Shown in pieces: positions 42,951 through 55,908 of a stretch of DNA of 64,000 nucleotides. The DNA is taken from NCBI GenBank assembly GCA_947034885.2, contig OZ019759.1:4032501-4096500 (forward strand), in the 5' to 3' direction. This DNA is from Thuidium tamariscinum. Lineage: Eukaryota > Streptophyta > Bryopsida > Hypnales > Thuidiaceae. The stretch's first letter is position 1; the number at the start of each line of letters is the position of its first letter. The notes beneath the pieces were generated by a model, which was not told the origin of the DNA, did not search any database, and saw nothing but the letters and a program-made list of their open reading frames with translations. The position numbers and the translations under genes are program-made.

Positions 42951-45280
42951 TGAGACTGAACAGAAGAAAACAATTCTTTTATCCGTGAAAGAAAGTACAT
43001 TGATTTTTATCAATGAAAGAGAAACATCAAATTATTAAAGGTTGATCAATTCCCAAGAAAGTACATTGATTTTGATGATCTCTAAACAATGTGCATATAA
43101 TAAGGATTTCATACATTTGATGATAAGATTGTAATAGTGAAGCTAAGTTCTAAAATTCAATATTTTTCCTATATAATTGTAGTGCATCATACATAGACTA
43201 CGCATAATAATTTGAGTGAATATGACTACAAATGAGTGATCGCAACATATCTGACTAAAGTGCAACAGTTCTCATTGGAGAGTATGACACTTAATATAGT
43301 TAGTAAGCCTTATTCATATGATGACAATGTGTGACTATTAATTACAATCATTACAATATAGTTCTATTATTTAGAACAATGTGGTTTTCATGGTAATATT
43401 ACAGTGCCATGTCTCTTGCAATGATTATTGATTCAAAAAAGAATGTGATTCAAGAAGTATTTTATTTGTAATTAACTACAAACTACTAATGTTACATTCA
43501 TGAGTAGGCATTAGTTTTTAATTTGGAAAAATACAAGGTGTATGAAGACTACTTACATTTCAAGCATAGTTCTTAACATTAATTTCTTTATAATTTTTTC
43601 ACTACATGGATGAAACTATGAACATTAATTGAAAATGGTTTAGGGTTGTCAATTTTTCATAGAATCTCCTACATTTGTGTTCAATATTGAATTATCCAAA
43701 AAAAATTATTCTTTTCGTTTCTTCACTTCTCTCGATGCCTTGCAAAATTCCGAAAAGATCATTTAAGTTTTCAAAAGTCCAACAAGAAATTTAGGGTATT
43801 CTTTAAAAAATTTGTTTCTTTCTGCAACCACGTAGGTTATTTTAGAAATTTATGTAGATTTGATCAAAATTTATACTGTATTTTAGAGAGCCATACCCAA
43901 TGACTGTAAATAGTGGTATAGGGTTGCATGTAATGAATTGAAAATCCTACACGTATCTTGCAACATTTTCCCCTCTAAATCCATAAATTCAAGGTTACAA
44001 TGTTGTCATAATACTTTATAACATGACATATGTATGAATAATAGTTGGGAATTAATCTTATTACTTTAGAAGTTCCAATTCATTTTCAATTCCCCTTAAC
44101 TTGCTAATTTTAGGTTATAGTTTTTTTTAACTATTAGTATTCTTCTACATTTTGCCCATTTTAATATCTCAAATAACTTTTTTGGCACTTGTTTAGGGTT
44201 TGATGAAAGAGAAACATCGAATTACAACATGTCGATCAATTCCTAGTGTCAAAATTAAATGACATTCATTTATTTACTATTTTATTTTGCTAGGGGTCAA
44301 GGGGACATTTCAAATATCAAAGGATTTGTTCAACGTTTGTCATATGTCAATATGAAGTTCCTCTCAATAGTGCACTTTGCTTCTTCATTTAAAAATTACT
44401 CTTAAGATTGTGTTGTGAACTCTTTGTAGTCAAATGCAAAGAAGAATTTACTAAAATAGTTGAACTTTTAGTGGTAATATTTAAAAATGTATACAATAGT
44501 TGAACTTCCAATTATAACTTCTTAATGCATATATGTAAAATATAAAGATGATGGCTCTCAAAATGGAAGAGGATTATTTCCATATTTATTACACAGGTTG
44601 ATCTAGATAGTTCTGAATTGAAAAGTCAAAGATTTTTTCTTTCATAATTGGAGGGTGAGGTTTAAAACGTGGGGGGTGGGGGTTTGCAATTTTTACAACA
44701 AAAATTTAGTATTCAAAATGGAAGGTATCGTACTATAGTTTGTATACAAAATATTGTTTTCATTTTCGGGAATCCAATGATTCATACAGTCTCAAAAATG
44801 AATATAAGAAAAACAACAACTACTTATTGTAATGTTCAAGTAAAAAAAAAGGTTTTGTGTTGGAATTAACTATCTCACGCATTTACACAGTTATTGCATA
44901 CAAATGGAGTTTGACTTTGTACAATAAGTGTGATTATGAATTGGAAAATTGAGTGTAATACAAAATTTTTTTTAGTATTTCTGTTCATTTTTTGCCTTGC
45001 TTATAAGAATTATTGATATGGTATAGAAATGGGACAATTGAAGGCTGAAAATATCAAAGGAGGGCTGCAACGAGTGGAATGAAATGGATATGTAAGAAAT
45101 GGGACAATTAAAGGCCTTGATTATCACTGGAGGGCTACATCATGTTGATTGAAACAAATATGTAAGGGGTGCATAGGGCCAAGTATCTATTATAGAACGC
45201 ATGTTCACAAAGGTTAGGGTATTTGCAACCAGGCAAGTATGTGCATTAAGGTAATTTTTTGCAAGGTTGTAGGCATGTAG
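42951..45280. other. AT-rich spacer of composite element 2, no gene seen
   Basis: No supportable gene. The frame at 44669-44869 is low-complexity, with no motif or homologue in the window. TGTAG at 45276-45280 is the left target duplication of the outer TGTC element. Confidence 0.45.
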
Positions 45281-47218
45281 TGTCGCAATACAGGGTAAGT
45301 AAATTCCCCATTATACTCACAAAAATCATTGTAGAGTATAACTAAGTGACTCTAAAGATTGAATCCACGAGATTCTGTGAAGTATCTGGCTTTGTTAAGC
45401 GATTAAGATAGGTCAGTTCCAAAAACTCTACAATCCGGTTCTAGATTTAGAACCGGAAATACCAAAACAACCCAAGGACAACAACCTGCTATCCTGTAAA
45501 AACTGGTATTCTAACAATCTAGTCCAGAACGGATCCGCTCCTTGACTATTCTGGTTTCCCGGGACTTATCTGTTCCGTCAAACTGCAACAAATCCGTATC
45601 CTAACGGATTCCGCTCCTGATTTCCTCTCTGGACCAATCCGTTCCGGATGATCCGTACGTACCCGTTCCTTAATCCGGTTTAGCCTTGCCTCTGTTTTAC
45701 CATCAGAGGGGTCGCCGCTTGATTTTGTGAGCGGTAGGCCCACCGCTCCTTCTGTGACTTATAGTGGCTGAAGACCCACTTTCTACCCATTAACACTAAA
45801 GTTACTTCAGATCCAGTTTGATCTCTCACAGCAGCACGGATAGAAATAAGGACTGTAGGTCACACAGAGATCCCCCGTACGATCTTCTCACACTACAACG
45901 ACTTTGGAACTACTTCCCGTTCCTGTGGAGTCAGGTGGTTACAAGTGTACCCGTCCGTTCCAACGTTAACCAGAACTCTTCCGTTTGTCATGTCGTACGC
46001 GCAGTCTAGCGGAAAGCACCTTTATCACACCCAAACGTGATAATATGACACGAAATATCGTCCCAGGAGATTCTAGACGTTACTAATAATTGCGTTTTCC
46101 GGTTTCTAGGTTTCTCGGATCAAAACACCCCAAGTTACTACTCTTAATCCGGAATACCAACTTATCTTCCAGACTGTTTTTCAGGATCCGTCTTTTCTTT
46201 CCGAATCCGTCTCTCCACTATTACCGGATTCCTTTCTCAGATCCGGATTTCACCCGGATCCGTCCCAATTCGGAATCTGGTTCCGTCACTCAATAATTGG
46301 TTTTTGATACCCCTGTTTTACCCTCAGGGAGTCCTCTCTTGATCTTTAGAGGGGTAGGGACTTACCACTCGTAAACCTCACGCTCTCTCCTCTCAAACAA
46401 AACACACGAAAACACCCAAAATATATCCGGTGTTGTATTAGGGCCGGATTCGGATCCTCACAACTTCCCGGATAACTCTAGGCCAATCCGGTTAGCAGGT
46501 CACTCAGGACTACTTCACTTGCCCTTACTACAACGACAGATTTGAAAACCCCTAGACCCGAAAGGACGTATTTTCCTAGTTCTTCGGATCGACTCAGTGG
46601 TTGGCAGACCTTCCGATGGACGGAACTTTCCTATGGCGGCTGCTTAACTCCGCACGGATCCGCCCCTGCGGTTCCGGAACCTCCTCCTCGTCACTCCTGG
46701 ACTCACACCGGATCACCGCTCCGGTGAATTAAAGGTTCCACGCTCAAACTCACGATTCAAGATCCTAACCCTCGGAAGTTGGTCACTCAGTTCGGATTTC
46801 AAGTGCCTCAGAATCCGGATTCCTCCTCACCCTTCCCTCTTGCCTCTCAACACTTCAATGAACACACCAAGAAGAGACTCAAACACAAGTCAGAGCTAGA
46901 ATGTCCATCCGCCGGCTCAAATTAAAGAAGGGAATGAAAATACAGTAGAATATGCACTAGGAGGGAATGACAGGCCAACTAACTTGCCTGCCCCTTAAAA
47001 GCCAAAATAACAATGAAAGTCAAAGCCTAAAAACAGAAACGGAATGCCAACAAGGCAAAAGAAAATCCGAAACAACCAATCGGAGCCCAACCGGATTATC
47101 CGGAAAGGTTCGGTCAGTTGTCCCTAAAGTTCCGGATCGGGGCCCACATCCGGGAAATCCGTCCAGGAAACTTCCGTCCCAAAATCTCAAAAGCCTACCT
47201 AACTACTCAAACCTTATC

Positions 47219-49255
47219 CTACTTACGCGCCCGCTTCGATGTCGCGCCCACGGGCGGAACTGAACTTCTTCGCGTTGCTGCCTTGGGAGGGGGGGCCTTC
47301 TTGGTGGCGGATCGGGTCTGCCTCTTCTGAATCGGAACCGGTGGCGTTCCGCTGTCTTCCGTCGAAGTCTCCTCCGAATCCGCCTCGGAGCTTTCTGAAT
47401 GCTCTACTCCCTGAAATCCGCCCTGCCCCCTAACTTCATCACGGATGGTGAGGGGCGGATTATCTTCCCTGTCCGAGTCATCCAAGATGACTGTCTTGCT
47501 GCGCGGATCCTTACCCGGAACCGTGTCTGGCTCGTTCATGTGGGCGAACTTCTCCGGATTCTCCCTGGCCGGATTCACCACGGCCTTCATCCGGATCTCC
47601 AGGTCGAGCCGTGGTGATGCCCTCTTCTCTTGCGGATCCGTAGGTGTGTTGGACGGTCCGGCCGCATTCGGATCCGATCCGAGCTCGCCGAGGTTCTTCA
47701 CGACCGGCGAGTTTCCGAGTAGTTTTCGATCCGTCGACATCCGTCCTTACGCACCGGGGCTGAAGTCCGTAAACACCTGCTGGTTGAGCAAGCTCGACAG
47801 TCCTTCCCCCAACTCCGGATTGAGAGCCCCTATTAAGGCCCTCATCTCTTTCAGCACCCCTTCCATCTTGGCCTGATAATCCACCAAGATGGTGATGACT
47901 TTCGATCCGGTGACGTGCCCTTCCGTCATCAGCCGGGCGGAAAACAGTTTCGCTTTGATCACCGTATCCGCCGGCTGGGCCACCAACTCTTGCAGGTTCC
48001 GGACCAAGGAGGTGGCCTCCACGATCTTCCCGTTGGCGACACTGAGATCACTCTTCAGGTACGTCACCGTGCTCTGGAGTCCATTCCGCTCCTCTTCCGC
48101 CTTCCGTCGTCCCTCTTCAGCTATCCGGGCCAGATCTTCCGCCTGTCGGATTTTATCCGTCTGATTCCGGGCCACGTCCTCCCACTTCCGGATCTCTTCG
48201 TCTTTCTTCTGCAACACCTCTTGAGTCGGAAGACGGTTGAGGATTTCCGGAATGTCTTCGATCTTCACCGCGCCCAGCTTCGTGACAATCTGTTCCAGTA
48301 TCGCCTCATATTGGTTGTTGTCTGCGTGCGCCATCATGGCGTGACGGATGATGGTGTCGAAGTGGTTCCGCTTCTTCTTCCCCAGGGTTGATCCGGGTGG
48401 ATTCGGGTCTGGGTGTCCTCTCTTATCCGGCGTTGTGGACTTCTTCCGTTCCGGCTTTCGTTCCGGCTGGCTGACCGGCTTCTGCTCTTCCGGGTCCTCG
48501 TTCATCGGCTCGTCTTCCGGGTCCTTCGGCTCCTTCTCCAACTCATCCGTCAAGCCATACTTGAGGATCTGAACTCCCATCTCATAGCGGAGGAGTTCCG
48601 GGCCACTCAGTACATCATGGTGGTGGTACAGGTGGAAGAGATAGCCGCTGATAGTGCTGGTCTTCTCCCGTCCCACATGCTCGGCTAGCCGGTTAACTAC
48701 CCACTGGAGGACTATACCCCAGTTGACTATCCGTTTCTCAAAACACCCGAAGATGGTGTTCGCTACCGTTACGGTGACACGGGTAGGCTTTTCCGGATAG
48801 AGGATGGGAATCAAGAATTCCAACATCCGTCTATGCCGGTCGTTGGTGCAATCCGGAACTGAGTATCCGTCCTTAGGGTGGGGCGGATTCCAGAACTTGT
48901 TAACACCAAACTTGTCCGTCCGGGGAGCTAGACCTAATCCGGTTTTATCAAAACCGTATACATTCGCCCAGATATCCGGCGTCCAGGCACTCGGTCTACC
49001 CCTCACTGTGAGTTCGTACTGATTCGGAACTCCCGAGAGGATTTCCTGTACTATCTCGTCACTCTTCACACTCCAAGGGCGCCGGATCAACCCATGACAC
49101 CCTAGGAAGACTAGATCATCTTCTAACTCCTTCCGATGCTGCGGATCGGAAGGGATGACTGGCGAAATTGCCTTGGCCGTCACTACCGCTCGCTTCGGAT
49201 TGGAGGAACTCGCCATCTCTCCGCCCGAGTCGGAACTTGTCGGTGCGGTCGGCAC
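47219..49255 (-). CDS. TGTC-element protein, copy 2 (nearly intact; one TAA at a Gln position)
   Basis: 502 codons from ATG 49255, then a TAA at 47747 that is CAA (Gln) in copy 1 (PGAQGR), then 173 more codons in the same frame to TAG 47219. Residues about 30-250 form the conserved globular part (DLVFLGCHGLIRRPW; NKFWNPPHPKDGY; PTRVTVTVANTIFGCF; YLFHLYHH). Then comes a disordered Glu/Lys/Pro region with KKSTTPDKRG, a coiled coil (about 330-450), and a Ser/Glu-rich segment with a basic end. No catalytic motif is recognised. This is the only protein-coding capacity of the element, so movement probably needs proteins from elsewhere, unless this protein itself does something new. Confidence 0.7.
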
Positions 49256-49391
49256 CGACCCTGAACTAAACCCGGAACCGATCTCTACTGCTCACCACTC
49301 TTTCTCTCTCTATACGCGCTCCAAAACCTGCACACAAGCCGTACCTCGATTTGCCAAATCGAAAAGGAAAAAATGAAGTGGAGAGGAAGGG

Positions 49392-49399
49392 TTTATATA
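49392..49399 (-). promoter_or_regulatory. TATA box of TGTC-element gene, copy 2
   Basis: TATATAAA on the minus strand, about 140 bp before ATG 49255, in a block almost identical to copy 1. Confidence 0.6.
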
Positions 49400-50385
49400 C
49401 CAGTCGGTACCCTGCGTTCCCAGTTCCCCTCGGAACGGCGCGACGTTCCCCGGCCGTTACGCTAGTTTCCGTAGGTCGGCGGCATAGACCCGTAGGTGCC
49501 GACCATCCGGAACTACCTCGGATCCGTCTTTAGGTATACCGGATCCGTTCTTGACAACATCGGATCCGTCTTTGACAATATCAGATCCGTCTCTCCAAGT
49601 TCCGTCTTCCGGGAAGTTCCGTTCCGGATATGGAGGAATCCGGATCCGGAAACTTATGCCCATAGACCGGAAATTCACCTTGGTCAATCCGGTTCAAACG
49701 GATCCCAAGGGAAGAAGACCCTAATTATCTTCTTTTCGCCATATCTAACCCTAAAATTTTGAAAAATTGAGCTTACTCTATATACTATCTTCCTTTTTTT
49801 ACTTACCTGATATTTCCGGACTGCGACATGTCACTAGGACGGTGAGACCTCACAGGAGATCGGACACTCAACTGGATTTCCCACCCAGGAGCTCTAGCAC
49901 GACTAAGGAATCCCTCCCTATCGTCTAGCCTAACAACGGCTTTCTCACCCGGAATCTTAAGTTCTAGAAGCGCCGAGGCACTAGAAATACACTCCCAACT
50001 CTTTTCTACCTGTTCTCATACACTTAGACACGGAAATTAAGCACCAAAGGGAGAATGTCGCCTGCAAAACCACTTGCGCCCTCCTAACTCCGCGTCACGC
50101 CGCCTTGCCAAACTCGGGAGATACACGCGCAAAGCAAGAGAGAATAAAATACACAAGGAAATGCAAAAGAGAGACTCCCAGTCCACCGCGAAGGGACTGA
50201 CTTAAATAATGGGCAAAAAAACAAGAAGCGCCATACAAGTCCGCCGCGATTAACGCTCGGCGGATCCGTTCCTACCTACTCCTGAACCGAAACGGATTCC
50301 AACCCGCTCCAAGTTCCTAATCCGGACCGGATTACTTCCTGATACGATTCTAAGTAAAAACTAAAAATACAAGAAAACCTAACAC

Positions 50386-52002
50386 CTATTTCTTTGCCTC
50401 CGCTACTCTAGAGCCTATAGTTGGGCTTTCCGCCCTTCTTATCTGCTCGAAAACCTTAGTGAGGTTCCGATTCCGTTCCCCGTCCACTGCAACCGGAGTT
50501 CCAGCGATCGGGCTTGCGGGAGACTCTGAAAATTCGATTGCCGCTCCCTGTTGACCGGTTGACGCCCGCTCCGACTTCTTGGATTGCGGCGTCTTGTCCT
50601 TCCCAGGCCTCTGAGGCAACCCTTCGGAAAGATCCGGAAGAGACAGATCGGAGAGTCTGACCGGAATTTCCGTCAGTCTCCGGGTGCAGTCTTCCATCTG
50701 CTCCGCAGCCTTCTGAACCTCTACCAGAGTTGTCTCCACCTGCTCGGAGAAGTCGGAGAGGATCCGGACTATCCGGCTTCCGGATAGTTTCTTCTCCTTG
50801 TAGACCTCCTCGTCAAATAATCAAGTCCGGATGGCAGCCGATCCAGGTTCCCCGAATATGGCCTTCACGTGCTCAGCCAGCTTGACGGTCTCTGCCGCCA
50901 TCTCCTTAGTAGTGGCCTCGTTGTCCCTATGGACAAGGAGTTCCGCTTTCAAACCGTCAACTTCCTCCTGAAGTTTCCAGTTTTCCGCCTCCTGCTTGGC
51001 GAGATCCGTGGGTGAGGTGATGCAGTTTCCCACTACGCCCGGAAGAGAACTATCCGGTTGGCCATTGACCATATCCGTGATAGATTCCAGGGTGATCCAT
51101 TTGATCTCCCAATTCGCTCGGATGTTGCACAGGATGACTGTCAACTTCTCGAACGGATCATTCGGATTCGTTTCTTCCGCTGCCAGTTCGGATGGTCCCG
51201 GTTTGTCTTCCGTGGCTGGATTCTTACGGACCGGAGGCGATCCTCTCGTATTCGGCGGTGTGGTCTTCTGCCGCTTCATGAGCGGAACTTCCGGTTCCTC
51301 ATTCTTGTCCTCGTCCTCCGCTTCCATTTCAGATTCGGAGTAGACCTCCTCATCATCCGTTTCCGACTCTCCGTACTTCAAGACTATCTCCTGAGCGTTC
51401 CACGTCTTTTCCTCCATAGTTGTGAGGAGCTGCAAGTGGTGGTAGAGGTGGAAGAGGTAGGGAGAGATTGGAGTCGCCCTACTCTTCCCGATGTTGTTTA
51501 ACAACCGGGCGATCAAATCCACCACGATCCGGCCCCAATCCACCTTCCGTTCTCCGCTCAGGGCGCCGAAGATCGTGTTCGCCAAGCCGACCGTCACCCG
51601 GGTCGGCTTTTCCGGATGAAGGACCGGAAGCAGAAACTTCAACAGGCGCCTATGCCTGTTGTCGTTGCAGTCCATCACCCGGAATCCGTCCTTCGGGTGA
51701 GGGGTGCCGTGGAACTTGTTCTGGAGGAAGTCCACCTTCCTCTCGGCTAGTCCATGCCCCTGATGCTTGAACCCGTACACAGCCCTCCAGTGCGCTTCCG
51801 TCCATTTGTGCGCCATTCCTTGCTCCGTGTTGTCGAACTGGTTCGATACCTTCCCCAACAACTCCTTGACCATCCGCTCCTCCTTGAACCCCCAAGGTAT
51901 CTCTGCAAACCCTAGGCACCCCATGGTGGTCAAGTCCGCCATCAAATTGCCTTTCTCCGACTTTGTGGAAGGGATGAGTGGAACTACTTTCCTAAGTTTC
52001 AC
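50386..52002 (-). pseudogene. Divergent TGTC-element protein of the outer element
   Basis: 393 codons from the Met at 52002, a TGA at 50821, then the same frame continues (LFDEEVYKEKK...) to 50386. At the TGA the homologues have Lys. The frame is probably open a little upstream of 52002. Same fold signature as the other TGTC proteins: TPHPKDGFRVMDCNDNRHRRLLKF, PEKPTRVTVGLANTIFG and YLFHLYHH, then an acidic region and coiled coil. The clear conservation between subfamilies that differ elsewhere argues that this protein is under selection. Function unknown. Confidence 0.6.
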
Positions 52003-52741
52003 TCCTGTGGGCGGGGTGTAGTAGACTCGTTCCTCTTCCGGCGTAGCTGCGGCATGGCAACTATCCGAAAACCCACACTACCTTATTTCTCTCCTAGCCA
52101 CACGTCCCGTTCCTCACAAACACTCACAATACAGATAGCCCGTAATCACCACCTGCACAAACACACACACACACTTCCCGCGCACACCAACGCACCGGCG
52201 CAGCCGCCTGAAACCCACGCACACTGACAACCGCCCGCTCTGACAAATACCAAGCGCTACCACTGACAACCGCGCTAGAGAAAGTTGCGCCACAAACCTC
52301 GCACGAAAAACTAACTCATAGAAAGGCAAATGAACTCAAAACGTTGAGGGTTGAAAAACACACAACGGAGTGCCTGAGAGCAAATGGGCCAATTGAAAAT
52401 GTCAGGCCTTATATAGTTTCCAAAAATGGATCCGGTTTTCCGTTCCTGATCTTCCGTTCCCGTTCCCATCCAATCGGTACCAAGTCCGGAAATGATCCGT
52501 TCCGCTCTGGAATTGAATCCGGATAGAATCCGCTTCGGTTCTGCAGGGGTCCGGGAACATTTCCGTTCCGGTTTTTCTAGTATCCCGGACCGGATTTGTT
52601 CCACTACCAGTGCTACAGCATTATCCGGTACCATTTCTGGATCTTACCCGTTCCATGAGCAAATCCGGTTGCTAAGTTCTTGACTTCCGCTCCCAAAACT
52701 TGCTAAACGGAAAAAATCAAAAATATGCCTTGCCACATGTA

Positions 52742-52813
52742 GTATGAGGCGAGTATGTGGAATTAGGTGGGTATGTGGAAGGAGGCGGGTATGCGGAGGG
52801 AGGTGGGTATGTG
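52742..52813 (+). repeat. Small minisatellite, about four units of 17-18 bp
   Basis: Variants of GGAGGCGGGTATGTGGA directly follow the right target duplication of the outer TGTC element. Confidence 0.75.
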
Positions 52814-52914
52814 TCACAATCGAGTACCATCCAATCTTGCCCTCGGGCCACCAAGTTCAGACTTGGGGTTTTGAATGTAAGCCTTATCTTCTTCGTTTTA
52901 AGGCGCTATTGAGG

Positions 52915-52928
52915 TAGGGTTTGGCGCT
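52915..52928 (+). promoter_or_regulatory. Conserved box with E2F-like core upstream of cassette III
   Basis: TAGGGTTTGGCGCT, identical to 567-580 upstream of cassette I. Confidence 0.4.
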
Positions 52929-54015
52929 CATTATTTGCGTTGTATATTTGGTGATTCTTCTCTCTTTTGTTGTGTCTTGGTGCATAGGCAGTGTCTTAGT
53001 GTGTGGGAGGTGGTTGTGTGGTGAGAGAATTGTATATATCACGCGTTGGAGAGACAATTTGAGTACACGCTAACAGTTTCAGTTTTTCGCATCTACCTCT
53101 CTCTTGAAGAATTTTGTTGGATTTGGGTTTGATTTCATAGAAAAGTGTGCATTTTTGTTCAGGTTTGTATCAATTTGTTTGTGGTGTTGGCTGAGCATCA
53201 GAGGTGATCGATTGGATGTCGGAGTCGCTAGAGTGAGCGTCAGAGGCACTACTGTTGGTGAAGTTCAGATTTTCCACATCTCCGTAGTTGGCAAGTAATT
53301 TTGTGTTAAATTTTTTCTTTTCTTCTCAAGCTTGCACGTTTTTGAGTTTTAGGGTAAGTTCATTTTTGGTTGTTGTACGAGGTGCTGCTTATTTAGCGAA
53401 TGTTATATTTGTGCATTCCCTCCAATGCTTGCACATTTTTTAGTAGTATGGTATGTTTAACTGTGTTTGTTGTACAAGGTGCTTGTAATTGGGATGCTGG
53501 AGTGTATCGAGCCTTATGCCAAACTCAAAAGAGGTTTTTTTTCAGGTTCAAGCATGCTGTTGTGTGAGGGAAGTTGTTTTAGCTAGGGATTTGGAAGGCA
53601 GGGTGCGTTGGTGCAATAGAAAATACATGTGATTTTATGAGTTCGTATTGTTTATAAAATTTTTGTGCAGCATTGGTTTCTGCAATTGACGTTGGATGCA
53701 ACAAGCTGTAGATGGATCTGTGAGGAGCAAACAAGGGATATTTTCTTGACATTGTAATTGAAGAGGTTCATAGCTACTATAAAACCTTGAGTTCTTCTCC
53801 CTAAATCTTTAAAACCTATTTCACATGAAGGTTTAGGAATAGAAGTCCAAAGTCTACCCACAATTTGGGAGACAAACCAGTGAGCTCTTACCCTTGAACG
53901 TTAAAATCCTACTGTAAATTAGGGTTTAGAAACACTAGTCTAAAATCTACTCACAATTTGGGAGACAAATACTACAAAAGTTTGAAAATTAGGGTTTAGA
54001 CAAGACTGTTAAAGT
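52929..54015. other. Non-coding leader of cassette III
   Basis: T-rich leader-like sequence similar in character to 600-1900. No gene is supported. An intron-containing 5' leader is likely. Confidence 0.35.
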
Positions 54016-55908
54016 TATCCTCAACTCGGTGATAACTTCACAAACATCTACAACAAACACAGTGACATCAGTTTAGGATTCTTAGAAAGTCTAGAGATTA
54101 TTATTGACCCAATGATAATATCATAGGTCTTTTAAACCAACTAAATTACATCCATCTAGGGCTCTAAGAAGCTCTCTAGGTCATCCTTGATGCGAGGATA
54201 ACATTCTAAACCTAACTCTAAACTGAATAACAATACTTTAGGGTTCTTAGAAGGTTCATGGCTTTGAAAAAATCCTAAGCTTATCCTCAACCTGATGATA
54301 ACATCGAGAACTTTGTGTTGGTTTTTATGAACAAGCCAATGACAATCTAGGAATTTGATACAATTGCCTCAAAAATATGAGAAGGTCCTAAATTTATCCT
54401 CAGACCAGTGATAACATCAAGAACTTTTTGTCCATGGTTATAACCAAGCCAATGTCAAACATGTGATTTCACATAAAAGGCCAAAAATATATTTAAATTA
54501 TTGTAAAACTATAGTAAACAAAATATTAAACTAAGAATATAACCGCGTTGATTTTGAGCTTTAAGAATTGTTAACAAAATACGAAAAAGGGTGATTGCAA
54601 GAAACACTTGTCCTTTTTTTTGTCCCCTTGACCTTTAGTAGGTAGTTTTTTGCTCATAACTTTTGCATCTTTTGTTCCTTTGACTTGAAACTTGAAATAA
54701 AGGTGCCTACAAAAGTTTCACATTTTGTGTAATTTTTTTAATTTTTTCAAAATTAGTTTACTATTTTTAAATTGCCCCCGATTGGGTGTCTGCTTTGGCC
54801 ATTTTAGGATTTTTTAGTCCTATTTTTGACCCAAAAATGCAAATTTTGAGCTGAAAATTTGCATGTAAGGACCTCATCTAAAGTTACACAAGACCACAAA
54901 GAGATTTTTTGAAAATACTATATTCTTCAACCTCCACATGTTGTCAAAGTGGATGACTTTGCACAAGTGTAGAGAATATATTTTATTTTTTCCAAAGATG
55001 AAATTTGTTGGAAAAGAAAGACCTTTACTTGGAAAAAAAAGGAATTTTTCATTTTCATTTTTTGAATTTTTTTACTATTTTTACCAAATTAGTAAAAAAA
55101 GAGTTGTTTTCATTGTATTTTCCATTGTCTATAACATTTAGAGAAAAAATTTCTTAGGTCTGAATTTCAAGAGATATAATATTCTCATTTCTCTTCAAAT
55201 TACCCCTATTTTTTTCAATTTAAAAAAAATTTATTCCAAAAGTCACAGGACTCACAAGATTCATTGATTTCGAGCCATTTTGAAACAAAACCAGTAAGTG
55301 TTTCTTGCAACGACCCAAAACCAAATTAGTTCAGATGTAGAAAACAAAGACAATATGTTTAGGAAGATTTTCTACATATCCTCTTTGTTATCCTCGAGCC
55401 GATGACAACATGTAGATTACGCATCACCTTATGAGAACCCTATCTAATATAATTGTTTTATAGAGTGAATGATAACAAGCAGAGTAGATATCACTTCCCA
55501 ATGCTCATGCCTCATATGAACATTTAATCGAGTGAAGAATAATTTTTTTTATCAAAATTCAAAATTAGCAGAGTACTTACATACAAAGAAAGAAAGAAAC
55601 TAACGAAGACAATGCAATAGTTAAAAACGTACAACTTAGAAGTAGAAGTTTGATTTCAACACCTACTTACAAACAATGTAAATTGTCTTTTCCACACATT
55701 GTAGGAAACGACTGTTATCATCGACTCAATGATAATGTACAATTAGTGTACAAAAAAACACAACATCCGTGCTCTTGTGTAAAAAAAGCATCTGCTTAAT
55801 AAATCTAATGCTCTTTCAAAATTAGCTCTAATGCAGAATCCTAATTAGTAATAGAACAGATAATTCTTCCCTTGAAAAATGAAAGCAATCATCACCGTAT
55901 CGATGATT
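54016..55908 (+). repeat. Type-II palindromes in the cassette III leader (about eight)
   Basis: 54016-54034 (TATCCTCAACTCGGTGATA), about 54102-54118, 54182-54201, 54282-54300, 54395-54413, 55389-55407 (TATCCTCGAGCCGATGACA), 55716-55734 (TATCATCGACTCAATGATA) and 55887-55908. A 0.73-kb transposon (54589-55316) interrupts the series. Confidence 0.75.
54589..55316. mobile_element. Non-autonomous TIR element, GGGTGA family, copy A (728 bp)
   Basis: GGGTGATTGCAAGAAACACT at the left and, inverted, AGTGTTTCTTGCAACGACCC at the right. AAAA lies on both sides (4-bp duplication). AT-rich interior without a gene. Same family as 58821-59677, in the opposite orientation. Confidence 0.8.

Larger units (their letters stand above)
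45991..49828. mobile_element. TGTC element copy 2 (3838 bp), nested in the outer element
   Basis: TGTCGTACGC...CTGCGACA, flanked by TGTCA at 45986-45990 and 49829-49833. It is strikingly similar to the copy at 34868-38688 over its whole length, so both are recent. The inverted ends are TGTCG-n6-CAGTC-n3-CGGAAA against TGTCG-CAGTC-CGGAAA. Confidence 0.92.
45281..52737. mobile_element. Outer TGTC-family element (about 3.6 kb without its insert), divergent subfamily
   Basis: TGTCGCAATACAGG at 45281 and ...CCTTGCCACA ending 52737 are flanked by TGTAG on both sides (45276-45280; 52738-52742). Terminal repeat TGTCGCAA/TGTGGCAA. It has the same layout as the other TGTC elements: non-coding left part, minus-strand gene (50386-52002), TG...CA ends and 5-bp duplication. 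A complete second element (45991-49828) is inserted within its left part, with duplication TGTCA. Confidence 0.85.

Noticed and set aside
44669..44869. Small gene in the AT-rich spacer
   Set aside because: Low complexity, no homologue in the window and no splice or promoter context.
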